DNA of 64,000 nucleotides from Novosphingobium arvoryzae (GCF_014652615.1 NZ_BMZD01000002.1:496001-560000); one strand, 5' to 3'. Positions 27,451-36,032 are shown, counted from the stretch's first letter. Program-made: numbers and translations. The notes: generated from the letters alone by a model not told the origin.

Positions 27451-30294
27451 CTACTCGACTACCCAGCGCATTGTTAGCAGGTTATCAAATTTGGGCTTTT
27501 GATTGAGCTGCTCAGCAAACTCGTCAAGCTTATCACTGACCTCCTTGCGCACCTGCTTGCGGCGCTCGAACTTGGATAGCTTGGTATCGTCCACATCGCC
27601 TTGCAGCTTCTTGATCTTACGGCTCAGCTCAAGCTTCTGCTCCATCGACAGGTCAGGCGAACGCTTTTGGCGTTGCAGCTCCTTGATCTCAGCTTCCATC
27701 GTATCGACCAGCGCATCAAGCTCGATCTCGATGTCCGCTGCATAGCGATCCAGCCGCTCTTCTTCGGCTTCGATCCATTCGAAGTTTTCGCGCTTCACGC
27801 GATCAGAGAAGGCGAAGAACTGCTCCGATTGTAGGGCTTCCAGCCTCGCCTCATCCGGCTTTGCGCTAACCGATCCGGCATTCTCGCCCGGAACCATGAA
27901 CATCTTGTCCGCAATTTCCGAGGCAATGACCTCTCCACTGTCAGTCACGCAGGCAATCAACAGCTCTTCGCGAGGGGCATCTGGGGTGGGCATTGTCGCT
28001 TTGGAAACCCGCAGCCATCCCGACTGCCCAGACAGCGCATTCACTGCGGTCATCTGACCTGCATAGGGATACTCTTTGGGCTTGAACCGGATTGCCGCCG
28101 GCGATGAGGCGTGATCCCGTGCCTTGGCTTCGTCAACGATCTGTAAGCCAAGTCCGTCCGATACGCGGAAGAACTGCCAATCCTGCTCATCGGCCACCGG
28201 CCATGCGGTCGTGTAGGTCTGCCCATGATAGGTAAAGTGCTCACTATCGGGCTGAGGGAATGCAGCGCCATCCAGCTCTGCCTGCGCCACCATAAGCAGC
28301 CGTTGGCGGAATTCAGGTATGCTGGCTGCGAGGGCGTTTTGACGGTGATGCAGCTTTTCGACAACCGCGCTGTCCAGCTCTCCCAGCACCTTGGTCCGGG
28401 CAGCGGCCATGTCGGCATCAATACGGTCCTTGATGCTCTCGGTCAGGATGTTGAACTCGAATTCTGCCTGTTCCTCGGTCCGGCACTCTTGGACAATGCG
28501 CAGAACCTCCCGCTCAAAGTCCAGCCCGTTGACCAATGTGCCTAGCACCTCGTCGCTGGCACCGAAAACGCCGTCGAACAGGTGAAACTTTTCGCTGAGA
28601 AGCTGGTGAATACGCTGCTCAGTCTGGTTCTTGAGGTTGAGCATGTTGACCACGGTCACGTCGATCAACTGCCCATAGCGGTGACAGCGGCCAATGCGCT
28701 GTTCCACCCGTTGCGGGTTCCACGGCAGGTCGAAATTGATCAGCAGGGAGCAGAATTGCAGGTTGATACCTTCCGCACCGCTTTCCGTAGCAATGAGGAT
28801 GGTCTTGTCATCACTCTTGAATGCTTCAACGATTGCAGCCTTCATGTCTGCCGTCTTGGAACCGGAAATCTTGTCAGTGCCTGCATACCGCGCCTTCCAT
28901 GCGGCATAGATGGCCTTGCTCTCGGCATCCGAGTTGGAGCCATTCATCAGGACAATCTGACCGCCGTAGCCATGACGCCCAAGGAGGTCGTTCAGATACA
29001 TCTGCGTCCGAACGCTCTCCGTGAAGATCACTGCCTTGCGCTTGCCGCCCTTGTTGGCGATTTCGTCGAGAACGGCAGGCAGCTGGCTGAGCAGCACCTC
29101 GCCTTTGGAGTTTTTGCCGATGGAGCGAGCTAGCTCCAGGTATGTTTCTAGCTCGGCGATCTCTGCGGCAAGCTTGGCGGGATCGATTGGCTCCTTGCCA
29201 TCGTCTCCGCCGTCTTCATCGGCTTCCTCGGCCAGTTCGTCGATGATCTCGATGTCGTCGGTCAGGTCTAGCGATGCGCAGCCTTTGGCCTTGAGCCTCT
29301 CAATTAGTTTCTCAAGGTAGCTGGCAACGGCGAAGGTCGATGATCCGAGGATTTTGCGGACTTGGAGGACGACGAGCTGATTGGCCTTGTCGCCGTAGGA
29401 GATCGTGTCCTTGCGTTGCAGGAATTCCGATAGCGCCTCGTAGAGCTGAACTTCGCTGGCGGTAGGATCGAACGTGAACGTGCGGGCATTGCGCTGCTTG
29501 AAGTTGATATGCCCAGCCTGCTGCACCTGCTTGCGCAATGTGCGGTGGCAGATGGGCTTCAAGCGTTCCTTGAGTACCTCAAGAGCCGTGGCTTTTGTGC
29601 TGCTCGCAGCATACTGCGCTCGAAAGGCGTTTTCCCCGCCGAAATGGTCGTCATCGATGATCGAGACGATGCCATAGAGTTCCATAAGGGAGTTTTGCAG
29701 CGGCGTGGCAGTGAGCAAGATTTTGAAGTGGTCGCGCAGGGCATCCTTGAGGTCTTTGGCCCGCTGCGAGCCCCCTTTTTTGTAGACGTTGCGCAGGCGG
29801 TGGGCTTCGTCGAATATGACCAAATCCCATTTGACCAGCTCAAGCTCGACGGCCTTTCGGGCGGCGAACTCATAGGAAACAATGACAACGCCTTCGGCAG
29901 CCTCGAATGGGCGACGATGGCCTTCCTTGCGCATGGCATTGTAGGTCGCAGCCTCGATGATGGTGCTGCGCAGTGAAAACTTATCGAAGAGCTCCTGCTG
30001 CCATTGCTTGCGCAGCGATGCAGGCACGATCAACACGATGCGACGGCGGTGCTCAGCCCAACGCTGCGAGATTACCAGCCCAGCTTCAATGGTTTTGCCG
30101 AGGCCAACTTCGTCCGCGAGGATCACGCCCTTGGAAAGCGGCGACTTGAGGGCGAACAAGGCCGCATCGACCTGATGCGGGTTCATTTCAACTCGGGCAG
30201 ACGTCAGGGAGCGGGTGAACGCATCCTCGTCCACTCCCGCCAAAGTCAGCTTATGGGCGTGATAGTGGCCCTGAACCTTAGTGAAACTGACCAA
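27451..30294 (-). CDS. SNF2-family helicase/ATPase in the extended type III operon
   Basis: The 947-residue protein has all SNF2 landmarks: LADEVGLGKTIEAGL (Walker A), FDEAHRLRN (DEAH motif II), LLTATPLQN (motif III), VIFTESVRT and QRIGRCHRYGQ (motif VI). The last 300 residues include a long charged coiled coil. It resembles RapA/HepA-like and defence-associated SNF2 helicases. As first gene of the operon helicase-Sel1-mod-res-DUF4268 it is probably a partner of the restriction system; DISARM's DrmD is similar in type, but no other DISARM gene is here. Confidence 0.85.
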   Translation of the reverse strand: MVSFTKVQGHYHAHKLTLAGVDEDAFTRSLTSARVEMNPHQVDAALFALKSPLSKGVILADEVGLGKTIEAGLVISQRWAEHRRRIVLIVPASLRKQWQQELFDKFSLRSTIIEAATYNAMRKEGHRRPFEAAEGVVIVSYEFAARKAVELELVKWDLVIFDEAHRLRNVYKKGGSQRAKDLKDALRDHFKILLTATPLQNSLMELYGIVSIIDDDHFGGENAFRAQYAASSTKATALEVLKERLKPICHRTLRKQVQQAGHINFKQRNARTFTFDPTASEVQLYEALSEFLQRKDTISYGDKANQLVVLQVRKILGSSTFAVASYLEKLIERLKAKGCASLDLTDDIEIIDELAEEADEDGGDDGKEPIDPAKLAAEIAELETYLELARSIGKNSKGEVLLSQLPAVLDEIANKGGKRKAVIFTESVRTQMYLNDLLGRHGYGGQIVLMNGSNSDAESKAIYAAWKARYAGTDKISGSKTADMKAAIVEAFKSDDKTILIATESGAEGINLQFCSLLINFDLPWNPQRVEQRIGRCHRYGQLIDVTVVNMLNLKNQTEQRIHQLLSEKFHLFDGVFGASDEVLGTLVNGLDFEREVLRIVQECRTEEQAEFEFNILTESIKDRIDADMAAARTKVLGELDSAVVEKLHHRQNALAASIPEFRQRLLMVAQAELDGAAFPQPDSEHFTYHGQTYTTAWPVADEQDWQFFRVSDGLGLQIVDEAKARDHASSPAAIRFKPKEYPYAGQMTAVNALSGQSGWLRVSKATMPTPDAPREELLIACVTDSGEVIASEIADKMFMVPGENAGSVSAKPDEARLEALQSEQFFAFSDRVKRENFEWIEAEEERLDRYAADIEIELDALVDTMEAEIKELQRQKRSPDLSMEQKLELSRKIKKLQGDVDDTKLSKFERRKQVRKEVSDKLDEFAEQLNQKPKFDNLLTMRWVVE

Positions 30295-30389
30295 AATGCC
30301 CCCAGCGCGGAATCAATGGGACAAGCCTAGCATATTATTTTGGAACGTTTCGATGCCTTTCGACCGATGACCTCGGTGAAAGACCAACT

Positions 30390-30956
30390 TTACCCCGCGT
30401 TAGCCGCGTTCCTGAGCTGCTCATCCGACACATGGCAGTAGAGGGCGGTGGTTTGGATCGAGGAATGGCCCATGAGCTGCTGGATCGTGGCCATGCCAAT
30501 GCCCAGCTCGTTCTTCCTCGTGGCAAACGTGCGGCGACCTGCGTGGCTGCTGGTATCAATGCCCGCTGCGCGGTAAATGGCCTTAATCCTCGTGCTCAGC
30601 GTGACGGTGCACATGTGCTTGCCCGTGCGAGAGCTGCGGATCAGGGGAGCTGCATCGGGCAGATTCTTTGAGTGACCCAAGAAAACCGTCAAAATCCGGC
30701 GCAGCTCGTCCCCAACAAACACACGCCGGGACCGATTGCCTTTGGTCTGGTGCTTGGCGAGGTGAATGATGTCCACTGCCCTGCCATCCAAGCCCCGCAC
30801 ATCGCCTATCGTGAGCGCGGCGATTTCGCCAACACGCATGCCGCCCATGATGCTCAGTGCCAATGCCAGCTTGTCGCGCTGCCCGTGACTGCCTGTTTCC
30901 GCAATGCGCAGCACACGACGCACCTCGTCCTTGGTGAGCACCTTCGCTTTTGCCAT
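30390..30956 (-). CDS. Tyrosine recombinase, catalytic domain only
   Basis: This 188-residue protein has the full active-site set: Arg41 (GGMRVGE), Lys72 (HQTKGNR), His138 and Arg141 (SHAGRRT), His164 (LMGHSS) and Tyr173 (ALYCHV). The N-terminal core-binding domain normally needed for site binding is missing, so the protein is about half the usual length. The ATG at 30956 is chosen for AAGGGG eight bases upstream. It may resolve dimers or rearrange cargo. The serine recombinase, not this enzyme, matches the element's ends. Confidence 0.83.
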   Translation of the reverse strand: MAKAKVLTKDEVRRVLRIAETGSHGQRDKLALALSIMGGMRVGEIAALTIGDVRGLDGRAVDIIHLAKHQTKGNRSRRVFVGDELRRILTVFLGHSKNLPDAAPLIRSSRTGKHMCTVTLSTRIKAIYRAAGIDTSSHAGRRTFATRKNELGIGMATIQQLMGHSSIQTTALYCHVSDEQLRNAANAG

Positions 30957-31244
30957 TTCCATCACCCCTTGATGAACTTTTCTGCTGTGCTCAGCATATT
31001 TTCATCAGAAGGGCGTTCCTACCGGAAGGGGGGCGGTGAAGACCTCATAGATCTCAGTGGGATAGCCGTGGTCGGTGAACTTTTATGTATTTCTTCACCT
31101 CAATGCCGAGTGGGAGTGCGAGCCCGTTTTCTGGTTTGCTTTGCCCATAATGGAGTATCCCGGCGCAGAGGGAGGTTTCTGGCCGGGACACAAATATGAG
31201 AATACGCTAATGTAAGGTGCGCACTGTGCCAGCACGCCACCCGC

Positions 31245-31697
31245 TTATTCAGGCGTGAAAAGCGGCTCTTTCTTCTGGAACTCGTGAGCCTGCTTGTCAA
31301 AGCTTTCCTTGTCTGCGTACTGGAGGTCAGCACGCCCGGTCAGCATTCCCATTTTGATGGTGCAGCGGACATACTGAGTTTCGCCAGCAGCCACCTCAAC
31401 CTGCACGGAGCTGGTCTTGTTGGTTAGGATATAGCGCCCGGGCTTAACATTGAGCTCAGCATACTTGTTCCTGCCCAGCTCCACTACCTCGCGTTCTTTG
31501 TAGCGAATTGGGCAACCAAGAGCCAAGCCAACCATGGCGCCCTGCCTATACACCACGATTTTACCTGTCTGCGGCGCGGCAGCAGCGGTGACAGTTTCCG
31601 GCGCGGCAATGGGAGCTGCTTGCACAGTGGTTTCAGCCTCTTGGGCATTGGCAGTGGCACAGCAGGCAAAAGCCACGGCGGCTACGATACGCTTCAT
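31245..31697 (-). CDS. Exported DUF2846-like protein
   Basis: The 150-residue product has a signal peptide (MKRIVAAVAFACCATANA, cleavage likely before QEAE) and an Ala/Pro-rich linker. It then has a beta-rich domain with GKIVVYRQGAMVG, ELNVKPGRYIL and GETQYVRCTI, the order seen in DUF2846 proteins. The start at 31697 follows AAGGAG six bases upstream; longer in-frame starts lack this. It is predicted to be periplasmic. Why a mobile element carries it is unclear; surface effects such as superinfection exclusion are possible but unsupported. Confidence 0.7.
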   Translation of the reverse strand: MKRIVAAVAFACCATANAQEAETTVQAAPIAAPETVTAAAAPQTGKIVVYRQGAMVGLALGCPIRYKEREVVELGRNKYAELNVKPGRYILTNKTSSVQVEVAAGETQYVRCTIKMGMLTGRADLQYADKESFDKQAHEFQKKEPLFTPE

Positions 31698-31839
31698 GAT
31701 CATCTCCTTATGAGCCGAGCAAATGCCTCGCAGATAGCGGCAGCAGCTCAGCATTTCAGGTTGCGCGATGCACCGAAACCGTCAGGCACGCAACTAAGCA
31801 CGAGCAGATAAGATTGAGACCATAGGCATGGTGGAGCAA

Positions 31840-32601
31840 TTAATGCCGGGTGGGAGAGGTTACGTGCTTGTCAGTGGGTAAATGCAGTGCCGCAGCCCAC
31901 AAGGGCGTTTTTACGAAGAGCTTTGTGCGAGCCAAGCCACGCCCTTGCCGCTGTTCGGATAACAAGCCCGCCCAGCAAAGTGGCCGCAGCACGTGAGCAT
32001 AGAGCGCGAGGACGTATTCGTAGTCCACGCCACGGAAGCGGGTTTCGTCGCCGCCATAGAACAAAGAACACAGCCGAGCTTCGGTGACGCCCATTTCGGC
32101 TTCGATGTTTATGACGTTGAGGTACGTGAGCCAGTCCCTGCCAACGGCGTCGTTAAACCGGGTGTAACGGCTGTGATCCATGACGAAGAGCAGGTGATTC
32201 GTGAGCAAACGCCACAGCTCACCGGGCTTTGATCGCAATTCCTGAGCCAAAGCCGTCAAACGCAATGTTCCCCGGTAATGCCGCGCCAGTTTCGTGCTCA
32301 GCAGCAGATCGTGGACCATGACAAGTGGCGGAAAGTCCTGTTCATTGAGAACCCGATTGACGGCATAGAGCTCTGCCGCAGTGAAGTAGGGCCATGCAAA
32401 TGCCTCTGCAGCCCATGTTACGAAATAACGCTTGAGCGCCTTGGAGGGTGTGAGCTCGATGGGGCCGTGGGTGTCGATAAACTCGAATGTCAGCAATGCA
32501 GCCCTGAGCACAGGGGAATGTGCAAGTGCGGCGGCGTCATCGGCAATGTATTTGAAGGGGTACATGAATCGATATGTGCCCGAGAGCAGGCCATCTGCCA
32601 A
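31840..32601 (-). CDS. Hypothetical protein
   Basis: I do not recognise this 253-residue protein with confidence. It has no signal peptide. The segments ELTPSKALKRYFVTWAAEA and LRLTALAQELRSKPGELWRLL recall helix-rich regions of plasmid-associated proteins of the pRiA4b ORF-3 type, which is a weak resemblance. Its start directly abuts the stop of the gene upstream, so the two are translated together. Confidence 0.55.
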   Translation of the reverse strand: MADGLLSGTYRFMYPFKYIADDAAALAHSPVLRAALLTFEFIDTHGPIELTPSKALKRYFVTWAAEAFAWPYFTAAELYAVNRVLNEQDFPPLVMVHDLLLSTKLARHYRGTLRLTALAQELRSKPGELWRLLTNHLLFVMDHSRYTRFNDAVGRDWLTYLNVINIEAEMGVTEARLCSLFYGGDETRFRGVDYEYVLALYAHVLRPLCWAGLLSEQRQGRGLARTKLFVKTPLWAAALHLPTDKHVTSPTRH

Positions 32602-32907
32602 TCATGCACATATGTCGGCAACGCTGTAGCGTTCATTGAGATGCTCAAGCAGCAAGGCCTCAGCTTCACGCAATGCACATAGCTGTACAAGGTCTAACGC
32701 TGCATCACGCTCCTTACATAAGCGTATCGAGCGCAGACAATTGATCGCACCCGCTATGGAAAAGTCGCGCTTCATGTGAGCCTGATATGCAGACCAGTTT
32801 TGATTCTTGCCCACATACTCCCGGCTGAACGCCTGTCGTGTAGTTGTGAGCTTAGCACTGCGTAATATGAGATAGATGTGCTCGATAAGTGATGTGTTCA
32901 TATCCAT
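32602..32907 (-). CDS. Small hypothetical protein (DUF6626-like pattern)
   Basis: The 101-residue helical protein has TTTRQAFSREYVGKNQNWSAYQAH, recalling small alphaproteobacterial accessory-region proteins grouped as DUF6626; I place it there only tentatively. The ATG at 32907 is used; a second at 32901 is possible. It is directly followed by the 253-residue gene. A run of TCATTGTG repeats lies 140-200 bases upstream. Confidence 0.55.
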   Translation of the reverse strand: MDMNTSLIEHIYLILRSAKLTTTRQAFSREYVGKNQNWSAYQAHMKRDFSIAGAINCLRSIRLCKERDAALDLVQLCALREAEALLLEHLNERYSVADICA

Positions 32908-33045
32908 ATTTATATGAACGACGCTGGATCACGCTTAGGGAGCGTAAAGAAGCGTGAACCTCGTGTGATTGCCTTGTGGATATATCTGGGGATCAAATGG
33001 GGAAAGGTGATTGGATGTGGCGAAGGCACTATGGCCTATGGTGGA

Positions 33046-33108
33046 TCATTGTGGGTTCATCATGTGCGTGTTGTGATGTTCAATGTGTGCTCATTGTGCT
33101 TCATTGTG
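33046..33108. repeat. TCATTGTG repeat array in a GT-rich gap
   Basis: The 432-base gap between 32908 and 33339 is strongly GT-rich on the plus strand. Exact TCATTGTG copies lie at 33046, 33091 and 33101, with near copies at 33060 and 33080. Between about 33220 and 33370 the motif TGCCT recurs seven times. An 82-codon plus-strand frame here looks accidental. The array may be a binding site for the Rep-like protein or for a regulator of the gene at 32907. Confidence 0.5.
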
Positions 33109-33339
33109 TTTGATATGCAGGGAGTGTGTTGTTGTTTATTGTATAACGAGGATAGGCGGTGAAAACGTCCACAACCTACCTTCAATGCCAACGATATAAG
33201 CCATAACAATGCGCCATGATGATGCCTTTTGAGAGCCGTATGCCTAGCACTTCGACCCCTGACCGTTGCTGTGTTAGAACCTGATAATGTGCCTTAAAGA
33301 ATGCCTATGCGGTGCCTGAGAAAGCCTTGATGAATGTGC

Positions 33340-34029
33340 CTAAGTTTTTTGGGAGAGAAATTGCCTGAGTGATGCCATTGAGTTTGCCATGCGCTGTCCA
33401 CGCTCACGGTCTTTGTTCGCTTGAGCCCGCTGGCGTTCGTTAAATTTGTGACGGATCAGAACCGAATGAACTGGAACATTATCCAACGCAGCCTCGAACA
33501 AATCATCGGTTAGGTGATTTGCGATACGCTGGGCCTGAGCGTCATTGCAGAATGAGGTGTAAGCTCTGGGATCATCGTTGTGGTGATCGCAGTTTATAAC
33601 AAGGCTATCATCTCGAAAGCGCCACATCTCCTTGGTGACATATTCCGCTATGGCCTGCTTGTCGTGAATGGGTGTGATCCAGTTGGATTTCAGTGTAGCA
33701 GTGTCAGCATCAAGCGTATTCCACAGCACGTTCAGGATGGCTGAGAATACCACAGGATCGATCATGGACTGCGCAACGAAATGCACGTGGATGCACTTTT
33801 GGCTTTTGCCGAATTCCAGAAAGCAGAGCCGATTGATGCCATAGCCTTTGTCGGCTGCTCGGCCAAAGAACACGCGGTCGGCCTTGTGAAAGAATGCTTC
33901 GAACAGCTTTATGGCCTTCTCGCGGCAGATGCGCTCGCCATCCTTGAAGGCTAACACGCCGGTCACGTCATATGGACCGTTGACGATCTTCTTGATTGAG
34001 TTTTCGGCGATCTTCTTGCCCCAATTCAT
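33340..34029 (-). CDS. HUH-type Rep-like protein
   Basis: The 229-residue product has the HUH metal motif CIHVHFVAQ (His81, His83) and a downstream EYVTKE (Tyr130, Lys133), the order and spacing of rolling-circle initiators and plasmid or phage replication proteins. The single catalytic Tyr fits a plasmid-type Rep more than a two-tyrosine phage Rep. If active it would nick an origin on the excised circle. The start codon lies within an inverted repeat that places the ribosome-binding site in the loop. Confidence 0.72.
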   Translation of the reverse strand: MNWGKKIAENSIKKIVNGPYDVTGVLAFKDGERICREKAIKLFEAFFHKADRVFFGRAADKGYGINRLCFLEFGKSQKCIHVHFVAQSMIDPVVFSAILNVLWNTLDADTATLKSNWITPIHDKQAIAEYVTKEMWRFRDDSLVINCDHHNDDPRAYTSFCNDAQAQRIANHLTDDLFEAALDNVPVHSVLIRHKFNERQRAQANKDRERGQRMANSMASLRQFLSQKT

Positions 34030-34053
34030 ATCTGCATATCCCTTTGCAGATAT
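34028..34053 (-). promoter_or_regulatory. Inverted repeat over the Rep-like gene's ribosome-binding site
   Basis: ATATCTGCA (34028-34036) and TGCAGATAT (34045-34053) are perfect 9-base inverted repeats with an 8-base loop. Read in the gene's direction the loop holds AAGGGA, the ribosome-binding sequence, and the start codon overlaps the inner end of the repeat. This could be a Rep-bound operator or an mRNA hairpin that limits translation. The further gap to 34358 shows nothing else clear. Confidence 0.6.
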
Positions 34054-34358
34054 TTATCCTTTGGCGGCAAATCCGGCCTATAATCTGGCTCGGTTTGGGT
34101 AAAAAAGCTTGCCTTTTGGTAAAACCAATCAGGCCCATAAAATCAGGTTAGAGTTCGATTTTAACACATTATGGTCTGCAAGCCACGCGAGCTACCGAAA
34201 GGCTTAGCTGTGGCAAAAAATCTGCTGCGCAATTTTTACGCCATGCGGAGAACCGTGGCCATGGTGATCTAATCTAACCGCACCTCACGTGCGCTGTGAG
34301 GCATGTGCTTTTCGGACGTCTCTGAATGGGATAATGCCAAGGCAGACAGGAGACGCAA

Positions 34359-34745
34359 ATGCCACAGAGGTATTTCAACGGGTCTGAATGCACTGGCGCA
34401 TTGTTGGCTCAATGCCAAGGCGTGACAAACCCTGCCGTTATCGCCCAGCTTGATGAAATCATCAGTCAGGTTCGCATCATCTGCCCCGACGATGAGTTCG
34501 TTGCTCTGGAGCGTGATGATCAAGGGTGGATCTTTGTGCCCACTATCGGGACCGGAGCCAGCAAGAACCTCTGCACCGTATGGTTCGGCGCTCGGAGCGT
34601 GAACTTTGATGTGAGATCACAACAAGAGCTCGATGGCATGGCTGGCCGAAGGCGATATCCGGATGCTGCTGGGCCTACCTTTTTGCAGCGTCTGAGCGTT
34701 CGATACGCCAAGATGGCCGCAGCATGGTTGGCACGTAATACCTGA
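34359..34745 (+). CDS. Hypothetical protein
   Basis: I do not recognise this 128-residue protein. It starts MPQRYFNGSECTGALLAQ after CAGGAGA, and it has a basic C-terminal helix (FLQRLSVRYAKMAAAWLARN). It is soluble by composition. It is the only plus-strand gene in this part of the element and converges with the DUF3768 gene six bases away. Confidence 0.55.
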   Translation: MPQRYFNGSECTGALLAQCQGVTNPAVIAQLDEIISQVRIICPDDEFVALERDDQGWIFVPTIGTGASKNLCTVWFGARSVNFDVRSQQELDGMAGRRRYPDAAGPTFLQRLSVRYAKMAAAWLARNT

Positions 34746-34750
34746 GTAGC

Positions 34751-35068
34751 TCAATACTCCTCAGCCAGCATGATCGTCAGCACACGGCAGGTCACTGCTG
34801 GATCGCTGGCTTCTGGTGAATGCATGAGCAGGTCGACATCATAATAGTCGAACTTGAAAAACACAGTCTGGCCCTCATGCTCGACGCTGCCGAAATCGTG
34901 CTCTCCGTATGGGTCGTTGCGTTCATTGAAATCGTTGAAAGCACGAACCTTGGCATAGAGGCCATCGAGGTCATCCATGGCTGCAATGCCCTTGGTGATC
35001 ACGACCCGGCAGCCAATAAACGAAGTACGAGCAGCATCATTCAGCTCTGCAATGCGGACTGCACTCAT
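34751..35068 (-). CDS. DUF3768 family protein
   Basis: The 105-residue product matches the DUF3768 pattern: an N-terminal IAELNDAARTSFIG, then FNDFNERNDPYGEHDFGSVE and FKFDYYDVDLL, ending TCRVLTIMLAEEY. The ATG at 35068 follows GAGGA and overlaps the preceding small gene's stop (ATGA). DUF3768 genes are typical of alphaproteobacterial plasmids and integrated elements; their function is unknown. Confidence 0.85.
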   Translation of the reverse strand: MSAVRIAELNDAARTSFIGCRVVITKGIAAMDDLDGLYAKVRAFNDFNERNDPYGEHDFGSVEHEGQTVFFKFDYYDVDLLMHSPEASDPAVTCRVLTIMLAEEY

Positions 35069-35214
35069 GAGCTGATCCTCGTCCAATTGAGGAGATTGTT
35101 CCGACCGAACATAGCTTCGCCGAGCTGCTTGGCAGCCATGTCGTTTTCGGCGGTGATGACGGTATGGGTGGTGGTGCCGTTGGGGAGACGAACCCAGAGG
35201 CGATATTGCTTCAT
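35065..35214 (-). CDS. Small paralogous protein A (49 residues)
   Basis: The 49-residue protein starts MKQYRLWVRLPNGTTTHTV and is homologous to the next gene upstream (MDQYRAWVRVQPTGTDTVVV), sharing QYRxWVR, a Gly-Thr pair and an alanine helix ending in Gly. It overlaps the DUF3768 start by ATGA and the upstream gene by four bases. Coupling plus similarity make it a real gene despite its size. The function is unknown. Confidence 0.75.
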   Translation of the reverse strand: MKQYRLWVRLPNGTTTHTVITAENDMAAKQLGEAMFGRNNLLNWTRISS

Positions 35215-35411
35215 TGCCGTGCCTCCCGTTCGCGCTTGCGTTCGGCTTCCACGAATTCGGGCTTCCGCCGTGCCATAAAGATGATGCAGCCAACGCCGTG
35301 GAGGCTTTCGCAATACTGCCTTGCCTCTTCCTCGGTGTAAGCATCGACGACCACCGTATCGGTTCCTGTGGGCTGTACGCGGACCCATGCTCGGTATTGA
35401 TCCATGGCCAT
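35211..35411 (-). CDS. Small paralogous protein B (66 residues)
   Basis: This is a tandem paralogue of the 49-residue gene, with an added charged C-terminal tail (EAERKREREARQ). The ATG at 35411 follows AAGAAGGGG and shares its last base with the stop of the preceding gene (TAATG); an ATG at 35405 is possible. These small proteins are common in accessory DNA of this group. The function is unknown. Confidence 0.75.
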   Translation of the reverse strand: MAMDQYRAWVRVQPTGTDTVVVDAYTEEEARQYCESLHGVGCIIFMARRKPEFVEAERKREREARQ

Positions 35412-35803
35412 TACCCCTTCTTGCGTTCGGCAACGGCGGCCATTGCAGCATCAAGCTCACCGGCTTTGGCGGCAGCGGCAAAGGCAGTGAGCACGGCAGA
35501 AACTTCGTCGAGTTTGTTCACGAACACGGCGTTGTTGGCGGCGTTGAGCAGCAAGGGTCGAGCGCCGTATCGGCATTGAACGTAATAGCCGTTGTCCTGC
35601 CCAACCCACCATGCTCGCACTGCCTTGGCAGGCTTGCCTTCGGCTTTGGCTGGAACTGTGAAGGTTTCGCCCTTGATCGCTGCTGCCAGCACCAGCTTTT
35701 GCTGTTCGATAGCGGCAATGATCTTGTCGCGGCGTCGTTGAATGGGATCGACCGGAGGCGCTTTGGCCAACGTCTTGAATGTGAACTTGGAAAGCGAGGA
35801 CAT
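35411..35803 (-). CDS. DUF6641-like accessory protein
   Basis: The 130-residue product starts MSSLSKFTFKTL and has PIQRRRDKIIAAIEQQKLVLAAAIKGE, then a tryptophan pair (AWWVGQDNGYYVQCRYGARPLLL) and an alanine-rich C-terminal helix. This order resembles the group I know as DUF6641, found on alphaproteobacterial plasmids and elements. AAAGG precedes the ATG at 35803; an ATG at 35818 is less likely. It heads the four-gene coupled set that ends with DUF3768. Confidence 0.65.
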   Translation of the reverse strand: MSSLSKFTFKTLAKAPPVDPIQRRRDKIIAAIEQQKLVLAAAIKGETFTVPAKAEGKPAKAVRAWWVGQDNGYYVQCRYGARPLLLNAANNAVFVNKLDEVSAVLTAFAAAAKAGELDAAMAAVAERKKG

Positions 35804-36032
35804 ATCAATGCCTTTCATCGTGTTGATGAAGGCAAAGTAACTTCGGCTGGATTGGCCTTCCTACCGGAAATGGCTGAAAATCAGGCCTTTCATGGCCATT
35901 TTCTTGAGTGTCCCAAGATGAATTGGCCTGCCAATGGGATGCAGGATCAGTGAGAAAATGCCGGTTTTCACGGCCAAAGCATGGGAACTAGCCAAAGCCT
36001 TCCGTTTGGCGAGAGAGGCATAGCTACAATGG

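Noticed and set aside
20157-30294. DISARM, BREX or Dnd system
   Set aside because: A SNF2 helicase with a methylase recalls DISARM, but no DrmA (DUF1998 helicase), DrmB or PLD nuclease is present, and no PglZ, BrxL, DndA-E or DptF-H pattern is seen. The methylase and nuclease are typical type III Mod and Res.
31840-32601. pRiA4b ORF-3 family assignment
   Set aside because: The similarity is limited to two helical segments and could be chance; a profile search would be needed, so the gene is left as hypothetical.
32914-33162. 82-codon plus-strand frame in the GT-rich gap
   Set aside because: Its Val/Cys/Trp-rich composition follows from the GT bias and no domain pattern is seen.
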